Shown here piece after piece: positions 19,458 through 27,323 of a stretch of 64,000 nt of DNA. The stretch's first letter is position 1, and each line of letters starts with the position of its first letter. The position numbers and the translations under genes are program-made. The notes under the pieces are model-generated. The model made no database searches. It had not been told where the DNA came from and saw nothing but the letters and a program-made list of their open reading frames with translations. The DNA comes from Saprospira sp. CCB-QB6 (GTDB lineage Bacteria > Bacteroidota > Bacteroidia > Chitinophagales > Saprospiraceae), in the NCBI RefSeq assembly GCF_028464065.1, contig NZ_CP116808.1, positions 2,757,501 to 2,821,500 on the forward strand, given 5' to 3'.

Positions 19458-20186
19458 ATGTGGAAAAACTATCTTTATTTAGCCCTGGCTCTATTGATTT
19501 TTAGTGCTTGTAATTCTGATAAACCGACTAGCAAGCCTGCTGTATTGGTTGATACAGATAAATCAGTGCAAAGAGGAGAGCAGCCCATGACGGAGGCTGA
19601 GGCAACGGCCATGGCAGTGCAAACAGCGATAAAAGAGGGCCTGAGCAGTGGAAAAAGCTTTAAGGAAGCTATTCCTGGATATCAATTTGGTATGCAAGCC
19701 GAGGATATTAAGAAAGTGCATAAGAAATTGGCCCGTAAGGGCAAGGCCGAGCGCTTTAAGTCGGGTAAAAGCCGAGAAGAAGGAGCTTATGCCTATCAGT
19801 TGCCTGTGGCTGGAGATGCTTTGCCGATCATTTTTGATTTTGACTACAGTGAAGAATCTGGACTTTATGCAGGAAAAGGGCTCATTCGTTTAGAAGAAGG
19901 GCAAAATAGCGCTGATGTTTTGAACGTAACCGCCGACCTATTTGATGAATGGTATGGCAAGCCTTCTTTTGAGTTGCCTGTACACAACTATTGTAAGCGA
20001 TATTTGTGGGTAGAGGGCAACCGTTTGGTCGATTTGGCTTGTGAGCTAGATGGGGTACAGGTTCGCTTTTACAATTTGGAAGAAGGAGTACCTAATCTAT
20101 TTGATGAAAAGGGCCGAATTCCAGAGCGTCCTATAGATGAAATGGAAATACAATTAGAGGATCAGCCTACTCCTTTGGAACAGTAG
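19458..20186 (+). CDS. Hypothetical lipoprotein
   Basis: 242 residues with a clear lipoprotein signal: hydrophobic residues 5-15 and the lipobox FSAC with Cys18. An acidic, Ala-rich segment at about 35-60 is followed by a mixed alpha/beta domain that contains two further cysteines (HNYCKRYLW and VDLACELDG). I do not recognise the family. It is likely anchored in a membrane facing the periplasm. A hairpin terminator follows, so it is probably a single-gene unit. Confidence 0.75.
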   Translation: MWKNYLYLALALLIFSACNSDKPTSKPAVLVDTDKSVQRGEQPMTEAEATAMAVQTAIKEGLSSGKSFKEAIPGYQFGMQAEDIKKVHKKLARKGKAERFKSGKSREEGAYAYQLPVAGDALPIIFDFDYSEESGLYAGKGLIRLEEGQNSADVLNVTADLFDEWYGKPSFELPVHNYCKRYLWVEGNRLVDLACELDGVQVRFYNLEEGVPNLFDEKGRIPERPIDEMEIQLEDQPTPLEQ

Positions 20187-20212
20187 GACTTAGCTAGTAT
20201 AGCACAGAATAG

Positions 20213-20250
20213 GGCCGATGAGTTGAACTGACAACTTGTCGGTCTTTTGT
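20213..20250 (+). terminator. Terminator after the hypothetical lipoprotein
   Basis: GGCCGATGAGTTG pairs with CAACTTGTCGGTC (G-U pairs included), followed by TTTTGTTTTG. Confidence 0.75.
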
Positions 20251-20306
20251 TTTGTTAGCATCATTTTTGCCTATGGCAGAGTAATTCTTTAATTAAAAAA
20301 GCAAAC

Positions 20307-20939
20307 ATGAAAAAGTTATTGTTTTTTGTATTGACACTATTTGCTGTACAGGCACAAGCACAAATTGGCCAGGGATTATTTGCTGGCGGAGGATTGGGAA
20401 TTACTGTTGAAAGTGGTAAGTCTGAATTTGGTAATGTAACCATAGATGGACCTACAACTACGGGCTATTCTTTTTCTCCACGCGTAGGATACTTTTTTAC
20501 AGATAACATTGGTGCAGGGCTAGAGCTTATGGTATCAGGTGTGAATACATCACTAGACGATGATAAAACTACTTCATCGATTGTTGGTGTGGGGGTATTT
20601 GGTCGTTATGCGATTGGTTTGGGCGAAGAAGAAAAATTTGCTATCGTTGGAGATTTGAATATTCGCTATATGAGCCAAACTGGAGAAACAAAAACAGGGA
20701 ATATAACTGTAGAAGATGATCCCATCAATACAGTAGCTGTAGGAATTGCTCCTAGTTTGTTGTATTTCCCTACACCTAAAATTGGTCTAGAAATGGGCTT
20801 GGGGAATATTATCTCTTATGAGAATCAGGTAGAAAAAGTTAACGGTGGAGATGATAAGATCACTAGTAATACTTTTGAGCTATTGAATCTTAATAGCTTG
20901 AATTTGAATATTAGCGCGAGTTATTACTTCAATCGCTAG
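20307..20939 (+). CDS. Outer-membrane beta-barrel protein
   Basis: 210 residues. A signal peptide ending AQAQ (residues 1-19) is followed by alternating amphipathic strands with Gly and aromatic residues (FSPRVGYFFTDNIGAGLEL, GVFGRYAIGLG) and an aromatic C-terminal strand (LNISASYYFNR). This is the pattern of eight-stranded OmpA/OmpX-like barrels of the OMP_b-brl class common in Bacteroidota. It would sit in the outer membrane; no specific ligand can be named. It ends in a terminator shared with the convergent alaS gene. Confidence 0.82.
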   Translation: MKKLLFFVLTLFAVQAQAQIGQGLFAGGGLGITVESGKSEFGNVTIDGPTTTGYSFSPRVGYFFTDNIGAGLELMVSGVNTSLDDDKTTSSIVGVGVFGRYAIGLGEEEKFAIVGDLNIRYMSQTGETKTGNITVEDDPINTVAVGIAPSLLYFPTPKIGLEMGLGNIISYENQVEKVNGGDDKITSNTFELLNLNSLNLNISASYYFNR

Positions 20940-20961
20940 TTCAGGTTAATACTAAAAAAGA

Positions 20962-20994
20962 AGGGGCTGTCGGATCATCTGACAGCCCCTTTAC
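20962..20994. terminator. Bidirectional terminator between the barrel gene and alaS
   Basis: AGGGGCTGTC and GACAGCCCCT form the stem. A T-run follows on the plus strand and an A-run precedes it, so it can serve both convergent genes. Confidence 0.88.
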
Positions 20995-21009
20995 TATATC
21001 TGTATGGCT

Positions 21010-23637
21010 TTAGTTTTCTTCTACTAGGCTTTTAACTTCGGCCAAAGCAGCGGGAATTCCCTCTGGTTTTTGTCCGCCAGCAGTAGCGAAGAAAGGTTGT
21101 CCACCTCCACCACCTTTGATGTGGCTAGCAGCTTGCTTGATCCACTTGCCCGCATTCCAGCCTTTTTCTTGAGCGAGCTCTCTGCTCATAGAAATAGTGA
21201 GGCTGGCTTTTGCGCCATCGGCAGCGGCTAGAACGACTACAGCTCTGGGGAGTTGTTGGCCGATCTCTTGACAAAGTTGTTTGATGGCATCTTTATCAGA
21301 AACGGAAAGTTGTCCACTGACTAACTGCACATCGCCAATTTTTTGGGCTTGGGCCAAAAGATCTGCCTTTTCAGCCTGTGCTTTTTGTAGCAAGAGCTGT
21401 TCTAGTTCCTTTTGTAGAGCTTTTTGGTCCTCAAGGAGTTTGTCAATAACCGTCAAAAGCTTTTTAGGATTATTAAAGCGGCTTTTCACCTCAGCCAATT
21501 CTTGACTTTCGGCACGCAAGTACTCTTCCGCAGCATCAGCAGTTAGGGCCACAATACGACGAACACCAGCAGCCACAGAGCTTTCTTCTCGAATCTTGAA
21601 TAAGCCAATAGTTCCCGTAGAAGAAACATGACAACCGCCACAAAGCTCTTTTGAATAGCTATCATCGAAGGTAATTACACGGACATGATCGCTATACTTT
21701 TCGCCAAATAGCATCATCGCGCCCTCTTCTTTGGCTTGCTCAATGGGCAAATCTCTTTGCTCTTTGAGGTTGATATTTTCGCGAATCTTTTTATTGACAA
21801 TGCGCTCTACTTCTACAAGCTGTTCGGCGGTCATTTTCTCAAAATGAGAGAAGTCGAAACGGAGCAAATCGGCATTGACCAAAGATCCCTTTTGTTGTAC
21901 ATGATTGCCCAATACTTGGCGCAAAGCAGCATGTACAAGGTGTGTAGCCGAGTGGTTGTTTTCGGTTAGGCGACGTTTGGGCGCATTGATCTCTGCTCGT
22001 ACGACTTGATCCAGTTGCTCTGGCAATTTAGTCGTAATCGAAATGATTAGGTCATTTTCTTTAAGGGTATTGATGACGGGGATTTTCTCCTCGCCAAAGT
22101 AGAGTAGGCCGGTATCGCCTACTTGTCCCCCGCCTTCTGGATAAAAAGGCGTTTGTTCCAAGACCAATTGGTATTGAGTTTTCTTTTTTACGACCACTTT
22201 GCGGTATTTGAGCAAGCGGCTTTGGCAGCTATCTTGTTCATAGCCTACAAATTCGGCCTGTCCTTCTTCCAGGACCACCCAATCGGCTACATCTTTGGCG
22301 GCATCTTCTTGCGAGCGTTTTTTCTGCTCGGCCAAAGCGGCTTCAAATCCTTTGAGGTCTACGGTCCAGCCTTTTTCGCGGGCAATCAACAAGCTCAAGT
22401 CGATAGGGAAACCATAAGTATCAAAGAGTTCAAAGGCAGTTTCGCCAGGGATCTCGTTATTTTGAATCTCCAATTGCTCAATTCGCTTGAGTCCATTGGC
22501 CAAAGTGCGCAAGAAAGATTCTTCTTCCGACTTAACCATTTTGCAGATGAAGTCTTCTTGAGCAGCCAGCTCGGGAAATACCTCTTTGAACATTTCGGCA
22601 ACCACAGGCACCAATAAGTGAATCATAGGTTCTTGGCGATCCAAGAAGCTAAAGTAATAGCGTACGGCTCGGCGCAAAACACGGCGAACGACATAGCCCG
22701 CTCCTGTATTAGACGGCAGCTGCCCATCGGCAATAACCAAAGCTACGGCCCGAATATGGTCCGCAATAACACGCATGGCAATATCGCTAAGTGCTTTGGG
22801 CGAATAATCATCCTTATACTCAAAACCACTCAACGCCTCAATTTTTTCAATGATGGGGCTGAAAAGGTCGGTAGTATAGTTGGAGGTTTTATTTTGAAGC
22901 ACCATACAAAGGCGCTCTAGGCCCATTCCAGTATCAATGTGCTTGTTTTTGAGAGGTACCAATTTGCCATCGGCCATGCGGTTAAACTGCATAAAGACCA
23001 GGTTCCAAATCTCAATGACCATAGGATCGTCCATATTGACCAACTCCTTGCCATCCTTAGCAGCCCGCTCTTCATCCGAACGCAAATCAATATGAATCTC
23101 GGCACAAGGTCCACAAGGTCCCTGATCGCCCATTTCCCAAAAATTATCTTTGCGGTCAAAGCGGAGAATACGCTCTTTGGGCACCCATTTGGCCCACATT
23201 TTTTCGGCTTCCTCATCGGCAGGGAGATTATCTTCCTCATCGCCAGCAAAAACCGTAATATAAAGGCGCTCTTTATCAATGCCATAGCGTTCTGTCAGCA
23301 GTTCCCAAGCCCAATCAATGGCTTCTTGCTTAAAGTAATCGCCAAAAGACCAGTTGCCCAACATCTCAAAAAGAGTTTGATGGTAACTATCACGGCCCAC
23401 ATCTTCCAAATCATTGTGCTTGCCCGAAACCCGCAAACACTTTTGGGTATCGGCTACACGAGGGAAAGGACTATCTTGATGGCCCAAAAAGTAATCTTTA
23501 AACTGCGCCATGCCTGAGTTGATAAACATCAGGGTAGGGTCATTTTGGTTAACGACAGGAGCCGAGGCCACAATCTGGTGGCCCTTGCTTTCAAAAAAGT
23601 CTAAAAACTCTTGTCGGATGGCTTTTGCTGTTTTCAT
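21010..23637 (-). CDS. alaS: Alanine--tRNA ligase
   Basis: 875 residues, the normal bacterial AlaRS length. The class II catalytic core occupies residues 1-250 (starting KTAKAIRQEFLDFF, with FINSGMAQFKDYFLG). Then come the tRNA-recognition region, the editing domain with zinc/water-binding motifs NHSATHLVHAAL (about 560) and LCGGCH (about 665), and the C-terminal C-Ala domain (KGGGGGQPFFATAGG). It charges tRNA-Ala and clears mischarged serine and glycine. It is transcribed alone, divergently from the M23 peptidase gene; that neighbourhood, with MerR after it, is familiar from other Bacteroidota. Confidence 0.97.
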   Translation of the reverse strand: MKTAKAIRQEFLDFFESKGHQIVASAPVVNQNDPTLMFINSGMAQFKDYFLGHQDSPFPRVADTQKCLRVSGKHNDLEDVGRDSYHQTLFEMLGNWSFGDYFKQEAIDWAWELLTERYGIDKERLYITVFAGDEEDNLPADEEAEKMWAKWVPKERILRFDRKDNFWEMGDQGPCGPCAEIHIDLRSDEERAAKDGKELVNMDDPMVIEIWNLVFMQFNRMADGKLVPLKNKHIDTGMGLERLCMVLQNKTSNYTTDLFSPIIEKIEALSGFEYKDDYSPKALSDIAMRVIADHIRAVALVIADGQLPSNTGAGYVVRRVLRRAVRYYFSFLDRQEPMIHLLVPVVAEMFKEVFPELAAQEDFICKMVKSEEESFLRTLANGLKRIEQLEIQNNEIPGETAFELFDTYGFPIDLSLLIAREKGWTVDLKGFEAALAEQKKRSQEDAAKDVADWVVLEEGQAEFVGYEQDSCQSRLLKYRKVVVKKKTQYQLVLEQTPFYPEGGGQVGDTGLLYFGEEKIPVINTLKENDLIISITTKLPEQLDQVVRAEINAPKRRLTENNHSATHLVHAALRQVLGNHVQQKGSLVNADLLRFDFSHFEKMTAEQLVEVERIVNKKIRENINLKEQRDLPIEQAKEEGAMMLFGEKYSDHVRVITFDDSYSKELCGGCHVSSTGTIGLFKIREESSVAAGVRRIVALTADAAEEYLRAESQELAEVKSRFNNPKKLLTVIDKLLEDQKALQKELEQLLLQKAQAEKADLLAQAQKIGDVQLVSGQLSVSDKDAIKQLCQEIGQQLPRAVVVLAAADGAKASLTISMSRELAQEKGWNAGKWIKQAASHIKGGGGGQPFFATAGGQKPEGIPAALAEVKSLVEEN

Positions 23638-23644
23638 AAACGCT

Positions 23645-23677
23645 CTAAAATACTAGTACTAAGTTTTCGGATTCAAA
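23645..23677 (-). promoter_or_regulatory. Possible alaS promoter
   Basis: On the minus strand TTTG (23677-23674), 21 bases, then TATTTTAG (23652-23645), ending about 8 bases before the alaS start codon. The spacing is two bases longer than the usual 19 and the leader would be very short, so this is weak. Confidence 0.3.
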
Positions 23678-23694
23678 TGATCTGCAGGATGATT

Positions 23695-23814
23695 GGGGGC
23701 TGCCCCTCGCCTTTGGCTCGGGTCGGGCTGTGCCAGGGCTCGCTATTCGCTCGGCCCTGCGCGGGCTTTGCCCGCTTGGTCTGGCCTTCGGCCACCCTTT
23801 TCCATCCCTCAGCC
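23695..23814 (-). repeat. Dispersed structured repeat, subfamily B (copy 8)
   Basis: Minus-strand copy: outer stem GGCTG/CAGCC, hairpins GGCC/GGCC and GCGGGC/GCCCGC, constant box GGGCCGAGCGA then AGCGAGC. It lies between the divergent alaS and M23 peptidase genes. Nothing else but the downstream promoter is seen in this gap. Confidence 0.9.
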
Positions 23815-23923
23815 TGCGGGCGCTTCGCGCCCTGCTAGACCTTAAAAAAAGACGCCGAAAGATAGGGTTTTTCAACTCAAAAAATGCCCTAAGTAGTTAA
23901 ATCCCTGCCTTAAAGCGCTAAAA

Positions 23924-23954
23924 TTTGTCCTTTAAGTGAATATTCTTAATTTTG
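23924..23954 (+). promoter_or_regulatory. Promoter of the M23 peptidase gene
   Basis: TTTG at 23924-23927, exactly 19 bases, then TAATTTTG at 23947-23954. This is a full match to the Bacteroidota promoter (-33 TTTG, -7 TAnnTTTG). It places the start codon at 23984 and argues against the upstream in-frame GTG at 23936, which would lie within the promoter. Confidence 0.75.
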
Positions 23955-23983
23955 CTTGGCTTTTTCGCAAAATTAGAAATGAT

Positions 23984-24961
23984 ATGTCTAAAGATAAGTT
24001 TATATACAACCCGCATACGCTGCGTTACGAGAAGGTAAAGGTCTCTAAACGCAAGCGTTATCTGCAGTTGGCCCTCTCTATTCTCCTGATTGTTAGTTTT
24101 TCTGTGGGTATTGTTTACCTAGCTTCGGCCAAACCAACAGATGATAAGCAAGAGGCCCATGAGTTGCAGCTCATTAAGTCACGCTATGAAGAAATGACTA
24201 GCCAATTGGACCTGATGGAGGAAGCCCTAGAAAACCTGCATGAAAGAGATGTGGCCATTTATCGCCAAGTTTTAGAGCTAGACCCCAATGATGAAGCCTA
24301 TTGGACAGGGGGACGAGGCGGAAGCAATAAATATGCAGGCCTAGAAAATTTATCTGATTCAGAACTCATTAAAGAACTTTCAGAGCGGGTCTTACAAATG
24401 CGCCAGCGGCTGGCGCTTATGGCCAAGGCTCAGGAAGAAGTTCTTTTAGCCGCCAAAGAAAAACAAGAACTTTTACAAGCTATTCCCTCAATTCGTCCCG
24501 TGCGCAGACTACAGCGCCGCATCGAGTATCTTTCTGGTTTTGGTTACAGAAAGCACCCTATTTACAAGATATTGAAGATGCATACGGGAATTGATTTTGG
24601 TGCGCCTACGGGAACGCCTATTTATGCTACAGGAAATGGAAAAGTGGCCAAGGTGGTCCTCAAGCGGACAGGCTATGGCCGTCATGTTATTATTGATCAT
24701 GGACATGGCTATAAAACCCTCTACGCACATATGTCGAAAGTAGAGGTAACCGCTGGCGATAAGGTAAAAAGAGGCCAAATCATTGGCCGAGTAGGAAATA
24801 CAGGGGCTTCTACGGCGCCACACCTTCATTATGAGGTGGTGCATAAAGGCAAAAAAGTGAATCCCTTGCCCTTCTGCCGAGATGGTTTAGATAATCAAGA
24901 GTATAAGGAGTTTATCCAATACGCTTCGCAGCAAAACCAAGCGCTTTCTATTCATCAGTAA
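23984..24961 (+). CDS. M23-family murein metallopeptidase (LytM domain)
   Basis: 325 residues. A cytoplasmic N-terminus is followed by one transmembrane helix (about 26-49), a periplasmic coiled coil (about 55-175) and a C-terminal LytM/peptidase M23 domain (about 190-300). Zinc ligands are visible in MHTGIDFG (near 200) and in the paired HLH of APHLHYEV (near 280), and HVIIDHGHGY has the third site. It should cut peptide cross-links in peptidoglycan during growth or division. The coiled coil plus LytM layout resembles EnvC/NlpD-like proteins, but here the metal ligands are kept, so it may be active. It is followed by a repeat and then a MerR-type gene. Confidence 0.9.
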   Translation: MSKDKFIYNPHTLRYEKVKVSKRKRYLQLALSILLIVSFSVGIVYLASAKPTDDKQEAHELQLIKSRYEEMTSQLDLMEEALENLHERDVAIYRQVLELDPNDEAYWTGGRGGSNKYAGLENLSDSELIKELSERVLQMRQRLALMAKAQEEVLLAAKEKQELLQAIPSIRPVRRLQRRIEYLSGFGYRKHPIYKILKMHTGIDFGAPTGTPIYATGNGKVAKVVLKRTGYGRHVIIDHGHGYKTLYAHMSKVEVTAGDKVKRGQIIGRVGNTGASTAPHLHYEVVHKGKKVNPLPFCRDGLDNQEYKEFIQYASQQNQALSIHQ

Positions 24962-25000
24962 GTTTGCTTTTTGCGGTTTTGCAGGCCCTTTAGGGCCGCA

Positions 25001-25127
25001 GGCCTAGCGATGTGTAGCAGTGGCCCGTAGGGCCAGACCAAGCGGGCGCAGCCCGCACAGGGCCGAGCGAATAGCGAGCTGCAGAACGTAGCGCCGACGA
25101 CCGAAGGGAGGCGGAGGCCCCAAAAAA
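25001..25127 (+). repeat. Dispersed structured repeat, subfamily A (copy 9)
   Basis: Outer stem GGCCT/AGGCC; hairpins GGCCC/GGGCC and GCGGGC/GCCCGC; the third hairpin is longer and imperfect (GCGCCGACGACC region with GGAGGCGGA). Boxes CAGACCAAG, GGGCCGAGCGA and AGCGAGC; tail CCCCAAAAAA. It ends about 20 bases before the MerR start. Confidence 0.9.
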
Positions 25128-25148
25128 TCCCCATAAAAAACGATTAGG

Positions 25149-25475
25149 ATGAAGCCCAAAGAATTAGCAGAACAGTTAGATGTATCGACGGCCACTTTGC
25201 GTAATTGGGCCAGAGAGTTTGCCTTTTTTCTTGGGAAAAAGGGGCGTAAGGACACGGATTATACGGAGCATGGCGTGCAACGCATGTTGGTGGTTAAGTA
25301 CCTTTTGCACGAAAAAGGCTTTACGGTGGAAGGGGCCAAAAAGGAGATTCATCGGCGGGCAAATTTGGATCATAGCCACAAGCAGATGATTGAAAAACTA
25401 GAGGAGATTCGCCATTTTTTGCGGCAATTACAAACTGATTTGTCGGCTCAAGAAGGGGAGGATAAGGGCATTTAG
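25149..25475 (+). CDS. MerR-family transcriptional regulator
   Basis: 108 residues. The N-terminal winged helix (MKPKELAEQLDVSTATLRNW, residues 1-20) is the MerR helix-turn-helix, followed by the wing and the helix KYLLHEKGFTVEGAKKEI. A short C-terminal coiled coil replaces a ligand-binding domain, so no metal or drug sensor is apparent. It binds DNA as a dimer; the target is unknown. It lies downstream of the M23 peptidase with a repeat between. Its last 48 bases overlap the 3' end of the hydrolase gene on the other strand. Confidence 0.82.
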   Translation: MKPKELAEQLDVSTATLRNWAREFAFFLGKKGRKDTDYTEHGVQRMLVVKYLLHEKGFTVEGAKKEIHRRANLDHSHKQMIEKLEEIRHFLRQLQTDLSAQEGEDKGI

Positions 25476-26207
25476 GGCCGTTCTTGCTTGAATATGTGGG
25501 CTATGGCCGCAGTTGGGCAAAAGATGTTGTTCTTTGTCGGTGCTTCCCAAACCCTCAAAAATATCGCTCAGGTGTTTGGGGCTAGCGTATTCATCTGCTT
25601 CGCCTTGCAAAACAAAGGCGGGAGCCTGAATTTGCGGTAAAAGCTGAGCGATATTCCAAGATTTAAAATCGGCGCGCAGCCAAGTATCGGCCCAGGCCGA
25701 AAAAATACGAGGACTTTCTGTTCCATGGTATTTCCCCAGTTTCTGAATAATTTTCGGGAGCTGGGGATTGTTTTTTACGGCAAGAATACCGGCCAGTGTC
25801 ACTTCCTCGACATAAATATGAGCGGCCAAAACGGCTAGGGCCTTAACGGCATATTGGGCGGCATAGGCTAGGGCGATGCTGCCGCCATCGCTATGACCGA
25901 TAAGAATAGGCTGTTGGACCTGAAGATGAGAGAGCAAGGCATGTAGTTCTTCCACCCCACCTTTTTCCAGATAATTTTTGGGGCGGGGGAGGGGCAAGGG
26001 ATCAGATTGTCCATAGCCTCGGCGTTCATAGAGTAGAATGGGGCAATTTAGGGCTTGGGCCAATTCATCGGGCCAGCCCTTCCAAAGAGGCAAAGCCCCT
26101 AGGCCCTCATGCAAGAGGACCAAAAGGGGCTTTTCGGGGGCAAAGTTGCCTATAATTTGGTAATGCAGTTGATAATCTTGGATTTGAAGAAAGGCAGACA
26201 GACTCAT
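25428..26207 (-). CDS. Alpha/beta hydrolase
   Basis: 259 residues with the alpha/beta hydrolase fold. The oxyanion segment is LLHEGLGALPLW, the nucleophile elbow GHSDGG has Ser106, the acid is probably in GEADEYASP (about 196-200), and the catalytic His is in NCGHSPH (about 235). The sequence resembles small esterases or hydrolases of the MhpC type; the substrate cannot be named. No signal peptide is seen, so it acts in the cytoplasm. The start overlaps the LRR gene stop by one base, so the two are translated as a unit, probably downstream of the M1 peptidase gene. Confidence 0.85.
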   Translation of the reverse strand: MSLSAFLQIQDYQLHYQIIGNFAPEKPLLVLLHEGLGALPLWKGWPDELAQALNCPILLYERRGYGQSDPLPLPRPKNYLEKGGVEELHALLSHLQVQQPILIGHSDGGSIALAYAAQYAVKALAVLAAHIYVEEVTLAGILAVKNNPQLPKIIQKLGKYHGTESPRIFSAWADTWLRADFKSWNIAQLLPQIQAPAFVLQGEADEYASPKHLSDIFEGLGSTDKEQHLLPNCGHSPHIQARTALNALILPFLSRQISL

Positions 26208-27268
26208 TATTGAATAATCGTTTCGATAGAATTAGCTCGTAAAAAGGGGCGCTTTTCGCCTGGGGCTCCCCAATAGATACGGGTGTTGGGCAATATTTTT
26301 TTTAGGGCCTTAATCGCTTGTTCATTGACGCCATTTTCCTCTTGCCAGATGAGCACTTTCAGATGTTTGAAGCGCTCAATACTTTTAGGGAGGTTTCGGC
26401 GGCCTAAAAAAGAGATATCGAGTACCTCTAGATTGGGCAATTGGGCCAATAATTTAAGGTTGTCATCTAGGGGAAGTTGGTAGCAGCCAGCAATGCTCAG
26501 TACTCTTAGCGAGCTCATTTGCCGAATATTCAGGGCAAATTGCTGTAAGGGTAGGCGTTGCAAAAGGAGCTTTTCTAATTTGGGGAGGCGATAAACGGCG
26601 CTGGGAAGATAGCGAAAATTATTGTAGGCACCAGCCATAGAGCGGTGGCTATTGCTGAGGTCTAGGCTGCGCAATTCTCTTAATTGGGAAAAGCCCGTGG
26701 GGAGAAAGTTCAGTTTGTTATCGCGCAAGCTGAGATTTTCGAGTTTATTCAGCCTATAAATGCTGTTAGGGAGCGTCTCCAGCTGATTAGAGCTGAGGTC
26801 TAGGCGTTTTAGGGATTTGCATTGATAAAGGGCCGTAGAAAAATGCTTGATCTCGTTGTACTTCAGCAGTAGTTCTTCTAGTGCTTGTAGGCCTCCCAAT
26901 TCTTGGGGGATTTCCGTCAATCCGCGGCTAGAAAGATTGAGATAGCGTTTTTCGGCCATAGCGTCGGCTCTCATGGGAATATTAAGGCCCATAAGGTAAC
27001 GGATTCGCGCTTTGCGATCGCGTTCTAGTTGGTAGAGGAATAGTTGAACCTCTTCTTCCGTTTTGCCATAAGGATAATTGAAGCCCTCTTGTCCTTCGAG
27101 CTGGGCAAAAATGCTATCGCTATAGTTGGGATAGGCATTATTGAGGTAGTCAGGATGATCCGGGCGCAAAGGGTGCCCTCTCCAAAGGCTATCCTTTGGA
27201 TATTGGTAAGTGCTTGGTTCTTCCACCAGAGCTACGGGCTCGGCAGGCATTGTTGGTTGGCAGGCCAA
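26207..27268 (-). CDS. Leucine-rich-repeat lipoprotein
   Basis: At least 353 residues. An N-terminal acidic/Tyr-rich region (about 15-100) is followed by eight or more leucine-rich repeats (about 105-330, for example LKRLDLSSNQLETLPNSIY). LRRs form protein-binding surfaces. The given start is a TTG codon. The same frame stays open upstream to 27328 and encodes a perfect lipoprotein signal (Arg-Arg, then WPLSLLLLFLAC) that ends exactly at this TTG, so true translation probably begins at an ATT (27328) or ATA (27319) codon; see findings. The ATT would overlap the stop of the M1 peptidase gene upstream, pointing to coupled translation. Most likely a surface or periplasmic lipoprotein; its partner is unknown. 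Confidence 0.82.
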   Translation of the reverse strand: MACQPTMPAEPVALVEEPSTYQYPKDSLWRGHPLRPDHPDYLNNAYPNYSDSIFAQLEGQEGFNYPYGKTEEEVQLFLYQLERDRKARIRYLMGLNIPMRADAMAEKRYLNLSSRGLTEIPQELGGLQALEELLLKYNEIKHFSTALYQCKSLKRLDLSSNQLETLPNSIYRLNKLENLSLRDNKLNFLPTGFSQLRELRSLDLSNSHRSMAGAYNNFRYLPSAVYRLPKLEKLLLQRLPLQQFALNIRQMSSLRVLSIAGCYQLPLDDNLKLLAQLPNLEVLDISFLGRRNLPKSIERFKHLKVLIWQEENGVNEQAIKALKKILPNTRIYWGAPGEKRPFLRANSIETIIQ

Positions 27269-27323
27269 AAAGAGCAGGAGCAGGCTGAGTGGCCAGCTCC
27301 TGCGGGCCCAAGGGGCTATGGTT

